From positions 248,001 to 312,000 of the forward strand of contig NZ_CP196351.1 of NCBI RefSeq assembly GCF_051668705.1: a DNA stretch of 64,000 nt. Reading direction: 5' to 3'. The stretch is from Alterisphingorhabdus sp051668705. Its GTDB lineage: Bacteria; Pseudomonadota; Alphaproteobacteria; Sphingomonadales; Sphingomonadaceae. Below, in pieces: positions 9,913-19,386 of this stretch. The stretch's first letter is position 1. Each line of letters begins with the position of its first letter. The notes below the pieces were generated by a model. That model did not search any database, was not told the origin of the DNA, and saw only the letters and a list, made by a program, of their open reading frames with translations. The translations under genes and the position numbers were made by a program.

Positions 9913-10568
9913 CCGATATGACGATAATCGCGCCTGCGAAAATGGTGAAGCCCAGAACATCCTCTCAATTGCGGCGCGGTGCGCTGGCTCTTGTCATGGT
10001 TCCCTTATTGGCACTCCCTGGTTGCGTCAGTATTGGCGCTGGTGGGGAACCACCCAGTGCGCTGCTGACATTACGCGCGGCAAATAGCATTGCTGATAAT
10101 GCGGAACTCAGCACCCAAAATGGCGCGCCATTGGTGGTCAGTTTGCCGAACACTCCGCGATTATTGGATGGGATAAGAGTGCCCGTTCAGGTCAATGATA
10201 CGTCCATCGCCTATGTGCAGCAGGCATTTTGGGCAGATAAGCCGTCGCGATTATTTCTGGCATTGCTCAAGGAAAGTCTATCGGCTCAAACCAACCGGCT
10301 AGTCCTGTCTGCCGATGAAGGGACTGCTGCAGATGCACTGCAATTGAGCGGGACATTGGCAGAGTTTGGCTATGATGCCGATAGCGGGCGCGCTGTTGCA
10401 ACCTATGATGCTTTGCTGCGGGCTGCTGATGGCAGTGTATCTAGTCGCAGGTTCCGCGCTACAGCGCCCGTTTCTGCTGTGGAGCCAGGGCTTGTTGGCG
10501 AAGCCTTGAATGATGCGGCCAACAGCATAGCCGCTGATGTAGGTACTTGGGTAAAAGGCCAGATTTAA
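9909..10568 (+). CDS. ABC-type transport auxiliary lipoprotein (PqiC/DUF330-like)
   Basis: The 219-residue protein has an N-terminal signal with the lipobox LALPGC, the modified cysteine being about residue 39. The mature part resembles ABC_trans_aux lipoproteins that accompany MCE systems, such as PqiC of E. coli. It starts within the mlaD stop (ATGA overlap), so it belongs to the same operon. It probably sits in the outer membrane, facing the periplasm, as the receiving or donating end of the lipid path; that placement is inferred from the family. The stop codon lies inside a short tandem duplication. Confidence 0.85.
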   Translation: MTDMTIIAPAKMVKPRTSSQLRRGALALVMVPLLALPGCVSIGAGGEPPSALLTLRAANSIADNAELSTQNGAPLVVSLPNTPRLLDGIRVPVQVNDTSIAYVQQAFWADKPSRLFLALLKESLSAQTNRLVLSADEGTAADALQLSGTLAEFGYDADSGRAVATYDALLRAADGSVSSRRFRATAPVSAVEPGLVGEALNDAANSIAADVGTWVKGQI

Positions 10569-10584
10569 GGCCAGATTTAAGGCC
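10555..10584. repeat. 12-bp tandem repeat across a stop codon
   Basis: The unit AAGGCCAGATTT occurs twice and is followed by a partial third copy (AAGGCC). The TAA stop of the auxiliary lipoprotein gene is in the first unit. It looks like a simple slippage duplication with no coding effect. Confidence 0.8.
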
Positions 10585-10662
10585 TATGTAACGGCTATTT
10601 GTGCATCATTGCTTTGTTGTGATGGTCGGCCAGCCTGCCAATGACCTTGCCCATAAAGGCGC

Positions 10663-11742
10663 CTATGCTTTGCCAAAACCTTCTGGTTCTGGCCATCCAG
10701 CCGAACGCACGGCCATGACTTTGAACAAAGAGCCCATTTGGTCGTCATCAACCAGTCGCTGCAATGCTTGCGAGATAGTGTCTTGCTGGTCTGCTGCCGA
10801 TTCCATCAGCAAATTGGCGCGTGCTTCTATGCCCAAGGCTTTCAGAAAAGCGCCTTGATCGACAGGGCCATCGATATGCGCATCACGTGCCTGAGCCATA
10901 CGGGCAAGTTCAGCAAAGTTGACATGGGCGGTGAGATCACGTTCACCCGGATCGACAAATGGGTCGACTTTGTCATGCTTCCACACGGCCTGTAAGCTGC
11001 TGCCAAGACGATCCTGTTCATAGCCATAGTCAATGACCAGCAAGACACCGCCTTGAGCCGCGAGCCGACCGGCAATTTCAAAGGCTATACCGCTCGCCGC
11101 GGGGCAGGTTTCCAATATGCTGCCAGCCGGTGCATTGGCAAAGGTTTCTGGAACAGCTGCATCCATAGGACGGGAACCTGGCAGCGGCATGAAATGTTCA
11201 CCGTCCCTGACCACCACACGTTCGCGCCAACCGGCATGGGTTGCGACAAGTTGACGGATAGGCAATGCATCAAAAAATTCATTGGCGACGATCAGCAATG
11301 GCCGGTCATTGGGCAGAGTTTCTACACTGTCATGCCATGTTGCGTCAGGTCTGACGGCGGACTGCATTTCGCGCAATACAGGGCTGCCTTCTATGAAATG
11401 CACCTCTGGCGCGACATTAAATTGCGCCATGGTGCGCAGAGCATCATTAGCGAGCGTACCGCGCCCGGGGCCAAGCTCGACATAAGCGGGACGATTGCTT
11501 GGCAAATCCATATCTTTGTCGCTTTGCCCATTGCTGCGCAGCCACATATCGGCGAGCCATATGCCCACCATTTCACCAAACATCTGGCTGATTTCTGGTG
11601 CCGTGGTGAAGTCGCCATCACTGCCCAAAGGATCGCGGCTGGAATAATAATGGGTATTGGCCTCACCCATAAAATGCGAGAGAGATATAGGGCCTGTGCT
11701 TTCAATCAAGCGGGACAATGTACGGGTTAGATCACCAGCCAT
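10663..11742 (-). CDS. MidA/NDUFAF7-type SAM-dependent methyltransferase (DUF185)
   Basis: The protein has 359 residues. The SAM-binding motif is YVELGPGRGTLANDAL, followed by IVANEFFDALPIRQL and VLLVIDYGYEQ, the conserved stretches of the DUF185/MidA family. In mitochondria NDUFAF7 methylates an arginine of the NDUFS2 subunit of complex I, and bacterial relatives are thought to act likewise. The gene lies 7 bases downstream of the lgt stop on the same strand, so the two probably form one transcript. The start at 11742 is the first ATG and gives the usual SRLIESTGPISLSHFM N-terminus. Confidence 0.88.
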   Translation of the reverse strand: MAGDLTRTLSRLIESTGPISLSHFMGEANTHYYSSRDPLGSDGDFTTAPEISQMFGEMVGIWLADMWLRSNGQSDKDMDLPSNRPAYVELGPGRGTLANDALRTMAQFNVAPEVHFIEGSPVLREMQSAVRPDATWHDSVETLPNDRPLLIVANEFFDALPIRQLVATHAGWRERVVVRDGEHFMPLPGSRPMDAAVPETFANAPAGSILETCPAASGIAFEIAGRLAAQGGVLLVIDYGYEQDRLGSSLQAVWKHDKVDPFVDPGERDLTAHVNFAELARMAQARDAHIDGPVDQGAFLKALGIEARANLLMESAADQQDTISQALQRLVDDDQMGSLFKVMAVRSAGWPEPEGFGKA

Positions 11743-11749
11743 GGAACGA

Positions 11750-12634
11750 CTATGCCGCCTGCGTCGCGATAGGGGGCTGCTTTTCGCGGCTGGCGGCAGT
11801 GATCACAAAGTACAGACCGACCAGCACCATCGGCACAGTTAGCCATTGCCCCATGCTCAGGCCGGTACGTTCGGCAAATTCGATCAAATGGGAATCCGGA
11901 TTGCGGAAAAATTCTATTGTGAACCGGCTTATTCCATAGACCACAGCAGCGGTGCCGAACAGCATGCCCGGCTTATAGCGTGCCCGTGTGTGCCAGAAAA
12001 GAATGTACAGAATGAACATCATCAACAAGCCTTCGCTTGCTGCTTCATATAGCTGGCTAGGATGGCGCGGCAGTGCAGCCGGGTCGGTATCTGTAAAGAT
12101 AATGGCCCATGGCACATCGGTCGGCCTGCCCCATAGCTCGCCATTTATGAAATTGGCCAATCGTCCAAATAGCAGGCCAAACGGAATGACACAGGCAATA
12201 TAATCGCAAAACCGCAGATAAGAGAGGTTTTCTTTGCGAGTCATATACCAGATGGCGATCATCACACCCAAAACGCCACCATGTAAGGACATACCGCCAT
12301 CATGCAGCCTTAAGAGCTGATAGCTTATTAAGCCCTCGCCATCAAAGCGGATGAACAGGTCAGGCTTGTAAAAAAGTGCATAGCCAAGCCGGCCGCCAGC
12401 GATAACGCCAAATGTTGCAAAAAGAATGAAATCATCGGCGTGGCGCTGTGCTAGTGGTGCACCAGGCTGTTTAATAAGGCGGGTCAGATACCAATAGCCG
12501 ATCAAAATACCGGCCAGATAAGCCAAAGAATACCAGCGCAGTTGAAACCAACCAATTTCGAGCAGTGTTTTGGACAAACCAAGCTCTTCAAATCGGACAA
12601 ATTCTGTGCTTGTTGACAGAAGTGTAAAAATCAA
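11750..12634 (-). CDS. lgt: Prolipoprotein diacylglyceryl transferase
   Basis: Lgt transfers diacylglycerol from phosphatidylglycerol to the lipobox cysteine of prolipoproteins in the inner membrane, the first step of lipoprotein maturation. Seven membrane helices can be followed. The Lgt signature region GLLFGRLANFINGELWGR and the HDGGMSLHGG segment are present. I chose a TTG start at 12634 because GGGGA lies 6 bases before it and the resulting N-terminus matches the usual short lead into VRFEELGL. An ATG at 12673 (13 codons earlier, no ribosome site seen) is the alternative. The gene serves the many lipoproteins in this window and is divergent from the acyl-CoA synthetase gene. Confidence 0.93.
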   Translation of the reverse strand: MIFTLLSTSTEFVRFEELGLSKTLLEIGWFQLRWYSLAYLAGILIGYWYLTRLIKQPGAPLAQRHADDFILFATFGVIAGGRLGYALFYKPDLFIRFDGEGLISYQLLRLHDGGMSLHGGVLGVMIAIWYMTRKENLSYLRFCDYIACVIPFGLLFGRLANFINGELWGRPTDVPWAIIFTDTDPAALPRHPSQLYEAASEGLLMMFILYILFWHTRARYKPGMLFGTAAVVYGISRFTIEFFRNPDSHLIEFAERTGLSMGQWLTVPMVLVGLYFVITAASREKQPPIATQAA

Positions 12635-12713
12635 GGTGATTCCCCGCGACAATGTGATAGCAAATAGTTTCATAGTCACAGAAGCGGCGAAGACCAAGTG
12701 GAGAGATATAAAA

Positions 12714-14417
12714 ATGGCGACCGAACTAGACCAGATGATGCAGACCATTATGGACTCGCTAACTGCAGAAGGCGGGCAATTGGCCACAATACCCTATCAA
12801 AAATATGGTCAGGATCTGCCCATGCTGGCTGCTGCGCCGCCTGCTATGTCACATTATTTCGCCCATTTCTGCGCACAGCATGGCGATGCCGAGTTTCTGA
12901 TTGATGGCGATATCCGTCTGAGTTTTGCTGAAACCTATGCCGCCTCAAAGCGTGTTGCGCAGGGTTTGATAGCGCATCATGGCCTGCAAAAAGGCGATCG
13001 TGTTGGTATCGCAGCGCGCAATTCGGCCAATTGGATCATCAATTTCTTCGGCATATTAATGTCTGGCGGCGTGGCCACCTTGCTCAATGGCTGGTGGCAA
13101 GGCGAAGAATTGGCCCATGGCATCAACAATGTTGAATGTTCCTTAGTGTTAGCAGATGCGCAGCGTGCAGCGCGTATTGCCGATCTGGAATCGGTTGAAA
13201 ATGCGAAAATTATTATCTTCGATCACGACGTTTTGCCTGCGCAAGGTCTGGCCAATATTATTGGCGATGCAAGTGAAGATGTTGAACTGCCAGCCCTGAC
13301 GGGCGATGATCTGGCGACTATCCTGTTCACATCAGGCTCAACGGGCCAATCCAAAGGCGCCTATTCTGATCATCGCGGTGTGGTGCAAGGGACATTTAGC
13401 TATATTGCCCAGACAATTATGGCTGCAGCGATTATGACGCAAAGAGGCACGCCGCCTCAAGGACAGCCCGCAACATTGCTGAACGTACCGCTTTTCCACG
13501 TGACTGCTATGGTGCCCGTCTTGCTGCAAAGCGTTGGCATTGGCCGCAAATTGTGCCTGATGCCAAAATGGGATGCTCAAAATGCCATGAAACTTATTGA
13601 ACAGGAGAAAGTCAGCTATTTTGTTGGCGTGCCGCTGATGAGTTATGAACTGGCAACGCATCCTGAGCGGCACAAATATGATTTAACCAGCTGTACCGCC
13701 TTTGCTGCTGGCGGCGCGCCGCGCCCTGTCGATCATGTCAAACGTATCAAAGAAGAGATGGACTGGGCCTTCCCTCTGCTGGGCTATGGTTTGACCGAAA
13801 CCAATGGCGTTGGCTGCGGCAACTTCAACGAAAATTACATGGCCAAACCACACAGCACGGGCACTGCATCGCGTCCGTTGGTCGATCTGGCGATATTGGA
13901 CGATGATGGCAAGCCATTGCCAGACGGTGAGGTTGGCGAAGTCTCCATTCGCTCTGTCTGTAATTTCCTTGGTTATTGGAATAATGAGGACGCAACCAAG
14001 TCCGCGATCATGCCCGATGGATATTTCCGCACAGGTGATCTGGGCTATCTGGATGATGAAGGCTATTTGTTCATCGTTGATCGCAAAAAGGATATTGTTA
14101 TCCGCGGCGGCGAGAATATCAGCTGTATCGAGGTTGAAGCTGCCATTTATGCCCATGATGATATTGCAGAAGCGTGCGTCTTTGGCCTGCCGGATGAGCG
14201 CTTTGGCGAAGTGCCCGGCGCAACCTATTATGCCAAGGCTGGCCGCAATGTGAGCGAGGAAGAATTGCGCGAATTTTTGAAAACCAAATTGGCGCCTTTC
14301 AAAATCCCTGCGCGGTTCTGGGTTGCTGATGCTGCCCTGCCAAAATTGGGCACGGAAAAGATTGATAAAGTCACTCTGCGCAAGAAATATACAGCCGTGG
14401 TTGAAGCGGGTGGGTGA
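12714..14417 (+). CDS. AMP-forming acyl-CoA synthetase / fatty acid-CoA ligase
   Basis: The ATG at 12714 is preceded at 8 bases by GGAGAG, which decides the start; longer in-frame extensions overlap lgt and lack a ribosome site. The 567 residues show the class I adenylate-forming signatures: P-loop LFTSGSTGQSKGA, GYGLTETNG, and the hinge YFRTGDLGYLDDEGYLFIVD with DRKKDIVIRGGENIS. The C-terminal catalytic lysine region (LPKLGTEKIDK) is intact. Such enzymes activate a carboxylic acid, usually a fatty acid, as acyl-AMP and then acyl-CoA. Chain length cannot be read from the sequence. It is 21 bases upstream of glnD on the same strand. Confidence 0.88.
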   Translation: MATELDQMMQTIMDSLTAEGGQLATIPYQKYGQDLPMLAAAPPAMSHYFAHFCAQHGDAEFLIDGDIRLSFAETYAASKRVAQGLIAHHGLQKGDRVGIAARNSANWIINFFGILMSGGVATLLNGWWQGEELAHGINNVECSLVLADAQRAARIADLESVENAKIIIFDHDVLPAQGLANIIGDASEDVELPALTGDDLATILFTSGSTGQSKGAYSDHRGVVQGTFSYIAQTIMAAAIMTQRGTPPQGQPATLLNVPLFHVTAMVPVLLQSVGIGRKLCLMPKWDAQNAMKLIEQEKVSYFVGVPLMSYELATHPERHKYDLTSCTAFAAGGAPRPVDHVKRIKEEMDWAFPLLGYGLTETNGVGCGNFNENYMAKPHSTGTASRPLVDLAILDDDGKPLPDGEVGEVSIRSVCNFLGYWNNEDATKSAIMPDGYFRTGDLGYLDDEGYLFIVDRKKDIVIRGGENISCIEVEAAIYAHDDIAEACVFGLPDERFGEVPGATYYAKAGRNVSEEELREFLKTKLAPFKIPARFWVADAALPKLGTEKIDKVTLRKKYTAVVEAGG

Positions 14418-14438
14418 TCTGATTATCCTGACACGCGC

Positions 14439-17222
14439 ATGATTGCTGATGTCCCCAACCGGCGTGAAATTATTCACCGTGCGCTTTTGTCGGATCAGAT
14501 ATCCCGACTGGTTGGCGAGCATGGCGATGGTGCGCGGTCACATATCGTAACATTGCTGCGTGACGCGCTGGATAAGGGGCGGGCAGAAATTGCACGGCGG
14601 TTGCTGGAGCAGCCGACAGATGGGCATAGCTGCGCCGCGGCACAGAGCTTTCTGGTTGATCAGCTGGTCCGCATAATTTATGATTATGCCGTAACCTATA
14701 TCTATCCGGAAAATAACCGCACTGCTGGTGAGCGCATGGCACTGGCGGCAGTTGGTGGATATGGACGCGGGGAAATGGCGCCGCACAGCGATGTTGATAT
14801 CGCCTTTCTGACCCCAATGCGCAAAAATAGCTGGGTTGAACAAGTAACTGAAGCCATCTTGTATATGCTGTGGGATCTGGGGCTGAAGGTCGGCCAGTCT
14901 AGCCGTTCACTTGATGAGATGGTGCGGCTTAGCAAAGAAGATTTGACCATCCGTACAACCATGTTGGAGTGCCGTTATATCTGGGGCGATAAAGCCCTAT
15001 ATGATGAATCTGCGATACGCTTTCGCAATGAGGTTCAGCATGGGAGTGAGCGCGCATTCATTGCTGGCAAGCTGGAAGAACGCGACGCACGCCATGTCCG
15101 CATGGGTGATAGCCGCTATGTGGTTGAACCCAATGTTAAAGATGGCAAAGGGGGACTGCGCGATATGCATACGCTCTACTGGATCGGCAAATATGTCTAT
15201 AATGCGCGCGGTGCTGAAGAGCTGGTGGATAAAGGCCTGTTCAACCAGACAGAATTTCGCGGATTTAGAAGAGCGGCCAATTTCTTTTGGGCAGTGCGGT
15301 GCCATTTGCATGACATTACCGGACGGGCAGAAGACAGGCTGACCTTTGATTTGCAACGTGAAGTGGCCGCGCGCATGCATTATGCTGATCGGCCCGGCAA
15401 ATCGGCGGTTGAGCGGTTCATGCAATTCTATTTTCTCAACGCCAAAAAAGTGGGTGACCTTACCGGGATTTTCCTCGCTCAGGCTGATGAACGCTTTGCG
15501 GCGCGTGGCCGGCGCTATATGCCCAAAATTGTTCGCCGTCCGGCAAAGCTGAATGGCTTTACTGTGGAGCGCGGTAAGCTCAGCATTCCTAGCGCGGGGT
15601 TTTTTCAAGAGAATCCCGTCCGGTTGATTGAGATGTTTCATTTGGCTGATAAATTTGGCTGGGAGATTCACCCCAATGCCATGCGGCAGGCTACGCGCGA
15701 TGCGAAATTGCATACGCCGGGCGTGCGCGATGATCGGCAGGCCAACAAATTATTCCTTGATATTTTGACCAGCGGTAAGACACCGGAACAGGTGTTGCGC
15801 TGGATGAATGAATCCACAGTGTTCGGGCGCTTCATTCCAGAATTTGGCCGTATCGTTGCGCAAATGCAGTTTGATATGTACCATCATTATACAGTCGATG
15901 AACATAGTATTCGCGCCATTGGTTTGCTGTCACGGATCAAAAATGGCGCATTGCGTGAAGATCATGAATTGGTCAGCGAGTTAATCAAGACATTGACCAC
16001 TTACCGCGTGCTGGCGGCTTCTGTATTGTTGCATGACATTGCTAAGGGGCGCGGCGGGGACCATAGCGTGCTGGGTGCTCAGGTTGCGCTGGAGCTGTGT
16101 CCGCGTCTGGGGCTTAGCCAAGCAGAAACAGAATTGGTGTCATGGTTGGTGCGTCATCATTTGTTGATGTCTGCCACGGCATTTAAGCGGGATCTGGCCG
16201 ATTCCAAAACCATTGCCGATTTTGCCGGTCAGGTGAAAAGTCTGGAACGGTTGAAATTGCTACTGATTTTGACAGTTGTTGATATTGGCGCTGTCGGGCC
16301 GGGCGTATGGAACAGCTGGAAGCGGCAATTGCTGACCAACCTTTATGATGCGACAGAAGAATTGCTGCGTCTGGGTCATAAGCAAAGAGGCCGCGACCAG
16401 AAAATTGTGGCAAAGAAAGAGCAGGTGCGCGGCGAGCTTAGTGATATTGAGCAAAAGCGGCTGGATATGCTGATTGAGAGTTTGAGCGGTTCCTATTGGA
16501 TTGCCGAACCGGTTGATGTCATCGCGCGCAATATTCGCCAGATTATCAGGTTGGATGATACACCGCTGTCCATAGAGATGAGCGAGAATGCTGAGCGTGG
16601 GGCAACGCTGATAACCGTGTGTACTGGCGATCATCCGGGCCTGTTTTACCGCATCGCTGGCGGTATTCATGCAGCTGGTGGCAATATCATTGATGCGCGT
16701 ATTCACACCACCAATCAGGGCATCGCGCTGGACAATTTTCTGGTGCAGGACAGTTTTGGCAAGCCACTGGTTGATGACAGCAGAATTGCCAGAATGGCAT
16801 CGGCTATTGAGGATGCGCTGACCAATCGCATGGCCATGCGCAAAAAGCTTGATAAGCGCCAGCCAGCGAGCCGCACCAGTGCATTTTCAATCACGCCTTT
16901 TGTGGTGATCGATAATAGTGCATCGAACAAATATACAGTGATTGAGGTCAGCGCTGCAGACAGGCCGGCCCTGCTGCATCGGCTGGCGCAAAGGCTATTT
17001 AACGCTAAGTTGATTGTTCACAGTGCGCATATCGCAACCTGGGGTGAACGCGCGGTCGATACATTTTATGTCACCGACTTGCTGGGCTATAAGCTGACAG
17101 ATCGCACACGGATGAAGCGGCTGGAAAAGGCGCTTGCTACTGCTGCAACAGAGGCAGAAGATATTGCAGCAGGCAATATTACCAGCGAAGAATTGTCAGA
17201 AAAACTCTCTGTTACCGCTTAG
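14439..17222 (+). CDS. glnD: [Protein-PII] uridylyltransferase / uridylyl-removing enzyme
   Basis: GlnD senses glutamine and adds UMP to, or removes it from, PII proteins, setting nitrogen assimilation. All four parts are visible in 927 residues: the nucleotidyltransferase motif GGYGRGEMAPHSDVD (106-120), the GlnD helical PII-uridylyltransferase domain with NVKDGKGGLRDMHTLYW, an HD hydrolase with LLHDIAKGRGGDHS, and two C-terminal ACT domains (starting near TLITVCTGDHPGLFYRIAGG and YTVIEVSAADRPALLHRL). The length is normal for alphaproteobacteria. With PtsP elsewhere in the window it links this region to nitrogen and PTS-Ntr signalling. Confidence 0.97.
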   Translation: MIADVPNRREIIHRALLSDQISRLVGEHGDGARSHIVTLLRDALDKGRAEIARRLLEQPTDGHSCAAAQSFLVDQLVRIIYDYAVTYIYPENNRTAGERMALAAVGGYGRGEMAPHSDVDIAFLTPMRKNSWVEQVTEAILYMLWDLGLKVGQSSRSLDEMVRLSKEDLTIRTTMLECRYIWGDKALYDESAIRFRNEVQHGSERAFIAGKLEERDARHVRMGDSRYVVEPNVKDGKGGLRDMHTLYWIGKYVYNARGAEELVDKGLFNQTEFRGFRRAANFFWAVRCHLHDITGRAEDRLTFDLQREVAARMHYADRPGKSAVERFMQFYFLNAKKVGDLTGIFLAQADERFAARGRRYMPKIVRRPAKLNGFTVERGKLSIPSAGFFQENPVRLIEMFHLADKFGWEIHPNAMRQATRDAKLHTPGVRDDRQANKLFLDILTSGKTPEQVLRWMNESTVFGRFIPEFGRIVAQMQFDMYHHYTVDEHSIRAIGLLSRIKNGALREDHELVSELIKTLTTYRVLAASVLLHDIAKGRGGDHSVLGAQVALELCPRLGLSQAETELVSWLVRHHLLMSATAFKRDLADSKTIADFAGQVKSLERLKLLLILTVVDIGAVGPGVWNSWKRQLLTNLYDATEELLRLGHKQRGRDQKIVAKKEQVRGELSDIEQKRLDMLIESLSGSYWIAEPVDVIARNIRQIIRLDDTPLSIEMSENAERGATLITVCTGDHPGLFYRIAGGIHAAGGNIIDARIHTTNQGIALDNFLVQDSFGKPLVDDSRIARMASAIEDALTNRMAMRKKLDKRQPASRTSAFSITPFVVIDNSASNKYTVIEVSAADRPALLHRLAQRLFNAKLIVHSAHIATWGERAVDTFYVTDLLGYKLTDRTRMKRLEKALATAATEAEDIAAGNITSEELSEKLSVTA

Positions 17223-17243
17223 CTTGCGGCCGATTGGCTCCGA

Positions 17244-18347
17244 CTAAAGAATATGTCCTGTACGGTCCCTTTTGGTATCAAGATAGCGTTTGTTATGCGG
17301 ATTGTCAGGCGTGATAAGCGCGAGACGTTCGGCAATTGTCACGCCATTTTCTTCTAGTCTGGCAACTTTGTCAGGATTGTTGGTGAGCAACCGAATTTGC
17401 TCTGCTCCCAAAAGTTTGAGCATCTGCGCTGCAACGCCAAAATCGCGGGCATCAGTGGCAAAACCCAGCCGGTTATTGGCCTCAACTGTATCAAAGCCTT
17501 GATCCTGCAATTGATAGGCGCGCAATTTGTTGATCAGCCCGATAGCGCGGCCTTCCTGCCGCAAATACAGTAATATGCCCCATTGTGCGCCAGATATGCT
17601 GGTGAGAGCAGCGTCAAGCTGTGGGCCGCAATCGCATTTCAGGCTACCCAATATGTCACCGGTCAGGCACTCGCTATGCAGACGTACAAGCGGCGGCGAG
17701 GCATCGCGATTGCCGACCACAAGGGCAATATGTTCGCGGTGATCTGCGGCTGAACGAAAAGCGATGATTTCAGCCTTGCTATCGACCGATACGGGCAAAT
17801 GCGCCTGCGCAGCAATGACCAGTTGATGCGCATCGGCATAGGCCGCGACATCGGCTGCATTTATGCAGTTTAGCTCGGGCACATTATAGCCGTTATCAAG
17901 AACCAGAAAGGCCGGTAATATTCCCGCATGGCGCGCCAATTCCATTGCTGCCTCACTGGCGGATTGGCTAGGCAGAGGCGCTGCGTAAAATGGCCCTTTC
18001 ATCGGGAAACGCATATCGCTGGCCGGGTTGGCAATGGCCATGGCATATTGCGCGGTGGCAGCTTTAGGCAGGCTAATCATAACCGGCGCATGCGCCGTTG
18101 CTGCGTCGCGTTGGTTGATGATTTTCAATGTCGCGGCACGTGCTGCAGAAATTAGCATGGTCTGCGTCGCGCCTGGTATCGCTGCGAAAGCGGTTTCAGC
18201 GGCCATTAGCGTGAGTGTGTTATCGCCTGCCGTAATCCGTACCGGCCAGCCGCGTTGCAACCCGTCCAGTGCCCGCGCTGTGTTGATCTCGGCCAACCGG
18301 CTATGCGTGCCTTGCGCATCCGGCTCACCTGAACCAGCATTGGTCAT
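17244..18347 (-). CDS. ribA: GTP cyclohydrolase II with degenerate RibB-like N-terminal half
   Basis: The C-terminal half (about residue 200 on) carries the GTP cyclohydrolase II zinc cysteines C227, C238 and C240 in CLTGDILGSLKCDC and the substrate motif LRQEGRAIGLINKLRAYQLQ, so it should open GTP in the first step of riboflavin synthesis. The N-terminal half resembles the fold of DHBP synthase (RibB), but I do not recognise the RibB acidic active-site motif in it, so it is probably non-catalytic. The start codon overlaps the xthA stop by one base (TAATG), placing the two genes in one transcript. It is convergent with glnD. Confidence 0.92.
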   Translation of the reverse strand: MTNAGSGEPDAQGTHSRLAEINTARALDGLQRGWPVRITAGDNTLTLMAAETAFAAIPGATQTMLISAARAATLKIINQRDAATAHAPVMISLPKAATAQYAMAIANPASDMRFPMKGPFYAAPLPSQSASEAAMELARHAGILPAFLVLDNGYNVPELNCINAADVAAYADAHQLVIAAQAHLPVSVDSKAEIIAFRSAADHREHIALVVGNRDASPPLVRLHSECLTGDILGSLKCDCGPQLDAALTSISGAQWGILLYLRQEGRAIGLINKLRAYQLQDQGFDTVEANNRLGFATDARDFGVAAQMLKLLGAEQIRLLTNNPDKVARLEENGVTIAERLALITPDNPHNKRYLDTKRDRTGHIL

Positions 18348-19153
18348 TAGATGGCAAACTCGGTGATGAGCGGGGCGTGGTCAGATGGCTTCACCCATGA
18401 CCGGCATTTTTCCGCAACCTCGTGCGATACGGCACTTTGTTCCAATTCGGGTGATGACCAGACATGGTCGAGGCGGCGGCCACGGTCTGATTTTGCCCAA
18501 TCTTTGGCGCGGTAGCTCCACCAGCTGTAAAGGCGCTGCGGGGCAGGGTAGAATTTGCGCCCGAGATCGCACCAACCATGCGCAGCCTTTAGCTGATCAA
18601 GATGCTCCACCTCAATGGGCGTGTGGGATACGACTTTCAGCAATTGTTTATGGTTCCACACATCGCTTTCCAAAGGCGCAACATTAAAGTCACCAACCAG
18701 AATTGTTGGTTGATCAATGGTTTCGGACCAATCGGTCATGCGGTTCAGAAAGTCGAGTTTTTGGCCAAATTTCGGATTTTTCTCACGATCGGGTATATCT
18801 CCTCCAGCGGGGATATATACATTTTCAAGCCGTACCGTCTTTCCGGCTGGCCCCTCTATTGTCACCCCAACATGACGTGCTTCGCCATTGGCCTGCCAGT
18901 CATTACGCGTCACATTGGTTAGCGGCAATTTGCTCAATATAGCGACACCATGATGCATAGGCTGGCCGTGCAAAGCGTGATGCTCAAAACCGAGTTCACG
19001 AAATGATTCCAGGGGGAAAAGATCGTCAACGACCTTCGTTTCCTGCAGACACAAAATATCCGGCGCAAATTCCTTGATGAAATCCTGCACCAGTTCCAGC
19101 CGGAACCTTACGCTGTTGATATTCCATGAGACGATACGAGTGGGAGCTGTCAT
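18347..19153 (-). CDS. xthA: Exodeoxyribonuclease III
   Basis: The 268-residue protein belongs to the exonuclease-endonuclease-phosphatase family. Metal and catalytic motifs are present: VSWNINSVR, CLQETKV, LVGDFNVAPLESDVW, and the terminal SDHAPLI. XthA cuts at abasic sites and degrades one strand of duplex DNA in base-excision repair. It is the first gene of a two-gene unit with ribA, which overlaps its stop. Upstream lies a 431-base gap without a protein gene. Confidence 0.95.
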   Translation of the reverse strand: MTAPTRIVSWNINSVRFRLELVQDFIKEFAPDILCLQETKVVDDLFPLESFRELGFEHHALHGQPMHHGVAILSKLPLTNVTRNDWQANGEARHVGVTIEGPAGKTVRLENVYIPAGGDIPDREKNPKFGQKLDFLNRMTDWSETIDQPTILVGDFNVAPLESDVWNHKQLLKVVSHTPIEVEHLDQLKAAHGWCDLGRKFYPAPQRLYSWWSYRAKDWAKSDRGRRLDHVWSSPELEQSAVSHEVAEKCRSWVKPSDHAPLITEFAI

Positions 19154-19259
19154 GCCCAGTATCTAGCCATATATTGGCACAAACCCAAGGGGCTGAAGGA
19201 AATAAATCACCTTATTGTGAATTAGGAATTTTCTATATCCGGTATGAGCAATGGTGATG

Positions 19260-19298
19260 ATAATAAAATCCCCCGTCTCAGGGGCAGTGAGACGGGGG
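19260..19298 (-). terminator. Intrinsic terminator, minus strand
   Basis: CCCCCGTCTCA and TGAGACGGGGG form a perfect 11-bp stem with a 7-base loop. On the minus strand it is followed by ATTTTATTAT; on the plus strand no T-run follows. It therefore ends transcripts coming from the DUF4402 side. Confidence 0.75.
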
Positions 19299-19386
19299 CG
19301 GTATGCGGTGTGACGCGCAATATCACCCAAAGGCGATAATTGACATTATAGGGAAAACAGGGGGGAAACCCTATAAAATCAACACC
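19262..19386 (-). ncRNA. Candidate small RNA or structured 3' UTR
   Basis: Read on the minus strand there are three successive hairpins. The first is TTATAGGG/CCCTATAA (19346-19376) with a 15-base loop holding six consecutive C. The second is ATCGCC/GGTGAT (19322-19337). The third is a perfect 11-bp stem (19270-19298) followed by ATTTTATTAT, an intrinsic terminator. A TTGACA lies at 19413-19408, with a TATTAG 15 bases downstream, which is a poor spacing. C-rich loops that can face Shine-Dalgarno sequences are common in alphaproteobacterial small RNAs. It may instead be the processed 3' end of the DUF4402 messenger. Confidence 0.4.

Noticed and set aside
9300..9968. 222-codon minus-strand frame inside mlaD
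   Set aside because: It lies opposite a well-supported coding region and has the serine/cysteine-rich composition of an antisense frame.
12570..12713. N-terminal extension of the acyl-CoA synthetase
   Set aside because: It would overlap lgt and lacks a ribosome site, whereas the ATG at 12714 has GGAGAG at the right distance.
13683..14522. 279-codon minus-strand frame opposite the acyl-CoA synthetase
   Set aside because: It is the complement of conserved adenylation motifs and has no homology of its own.
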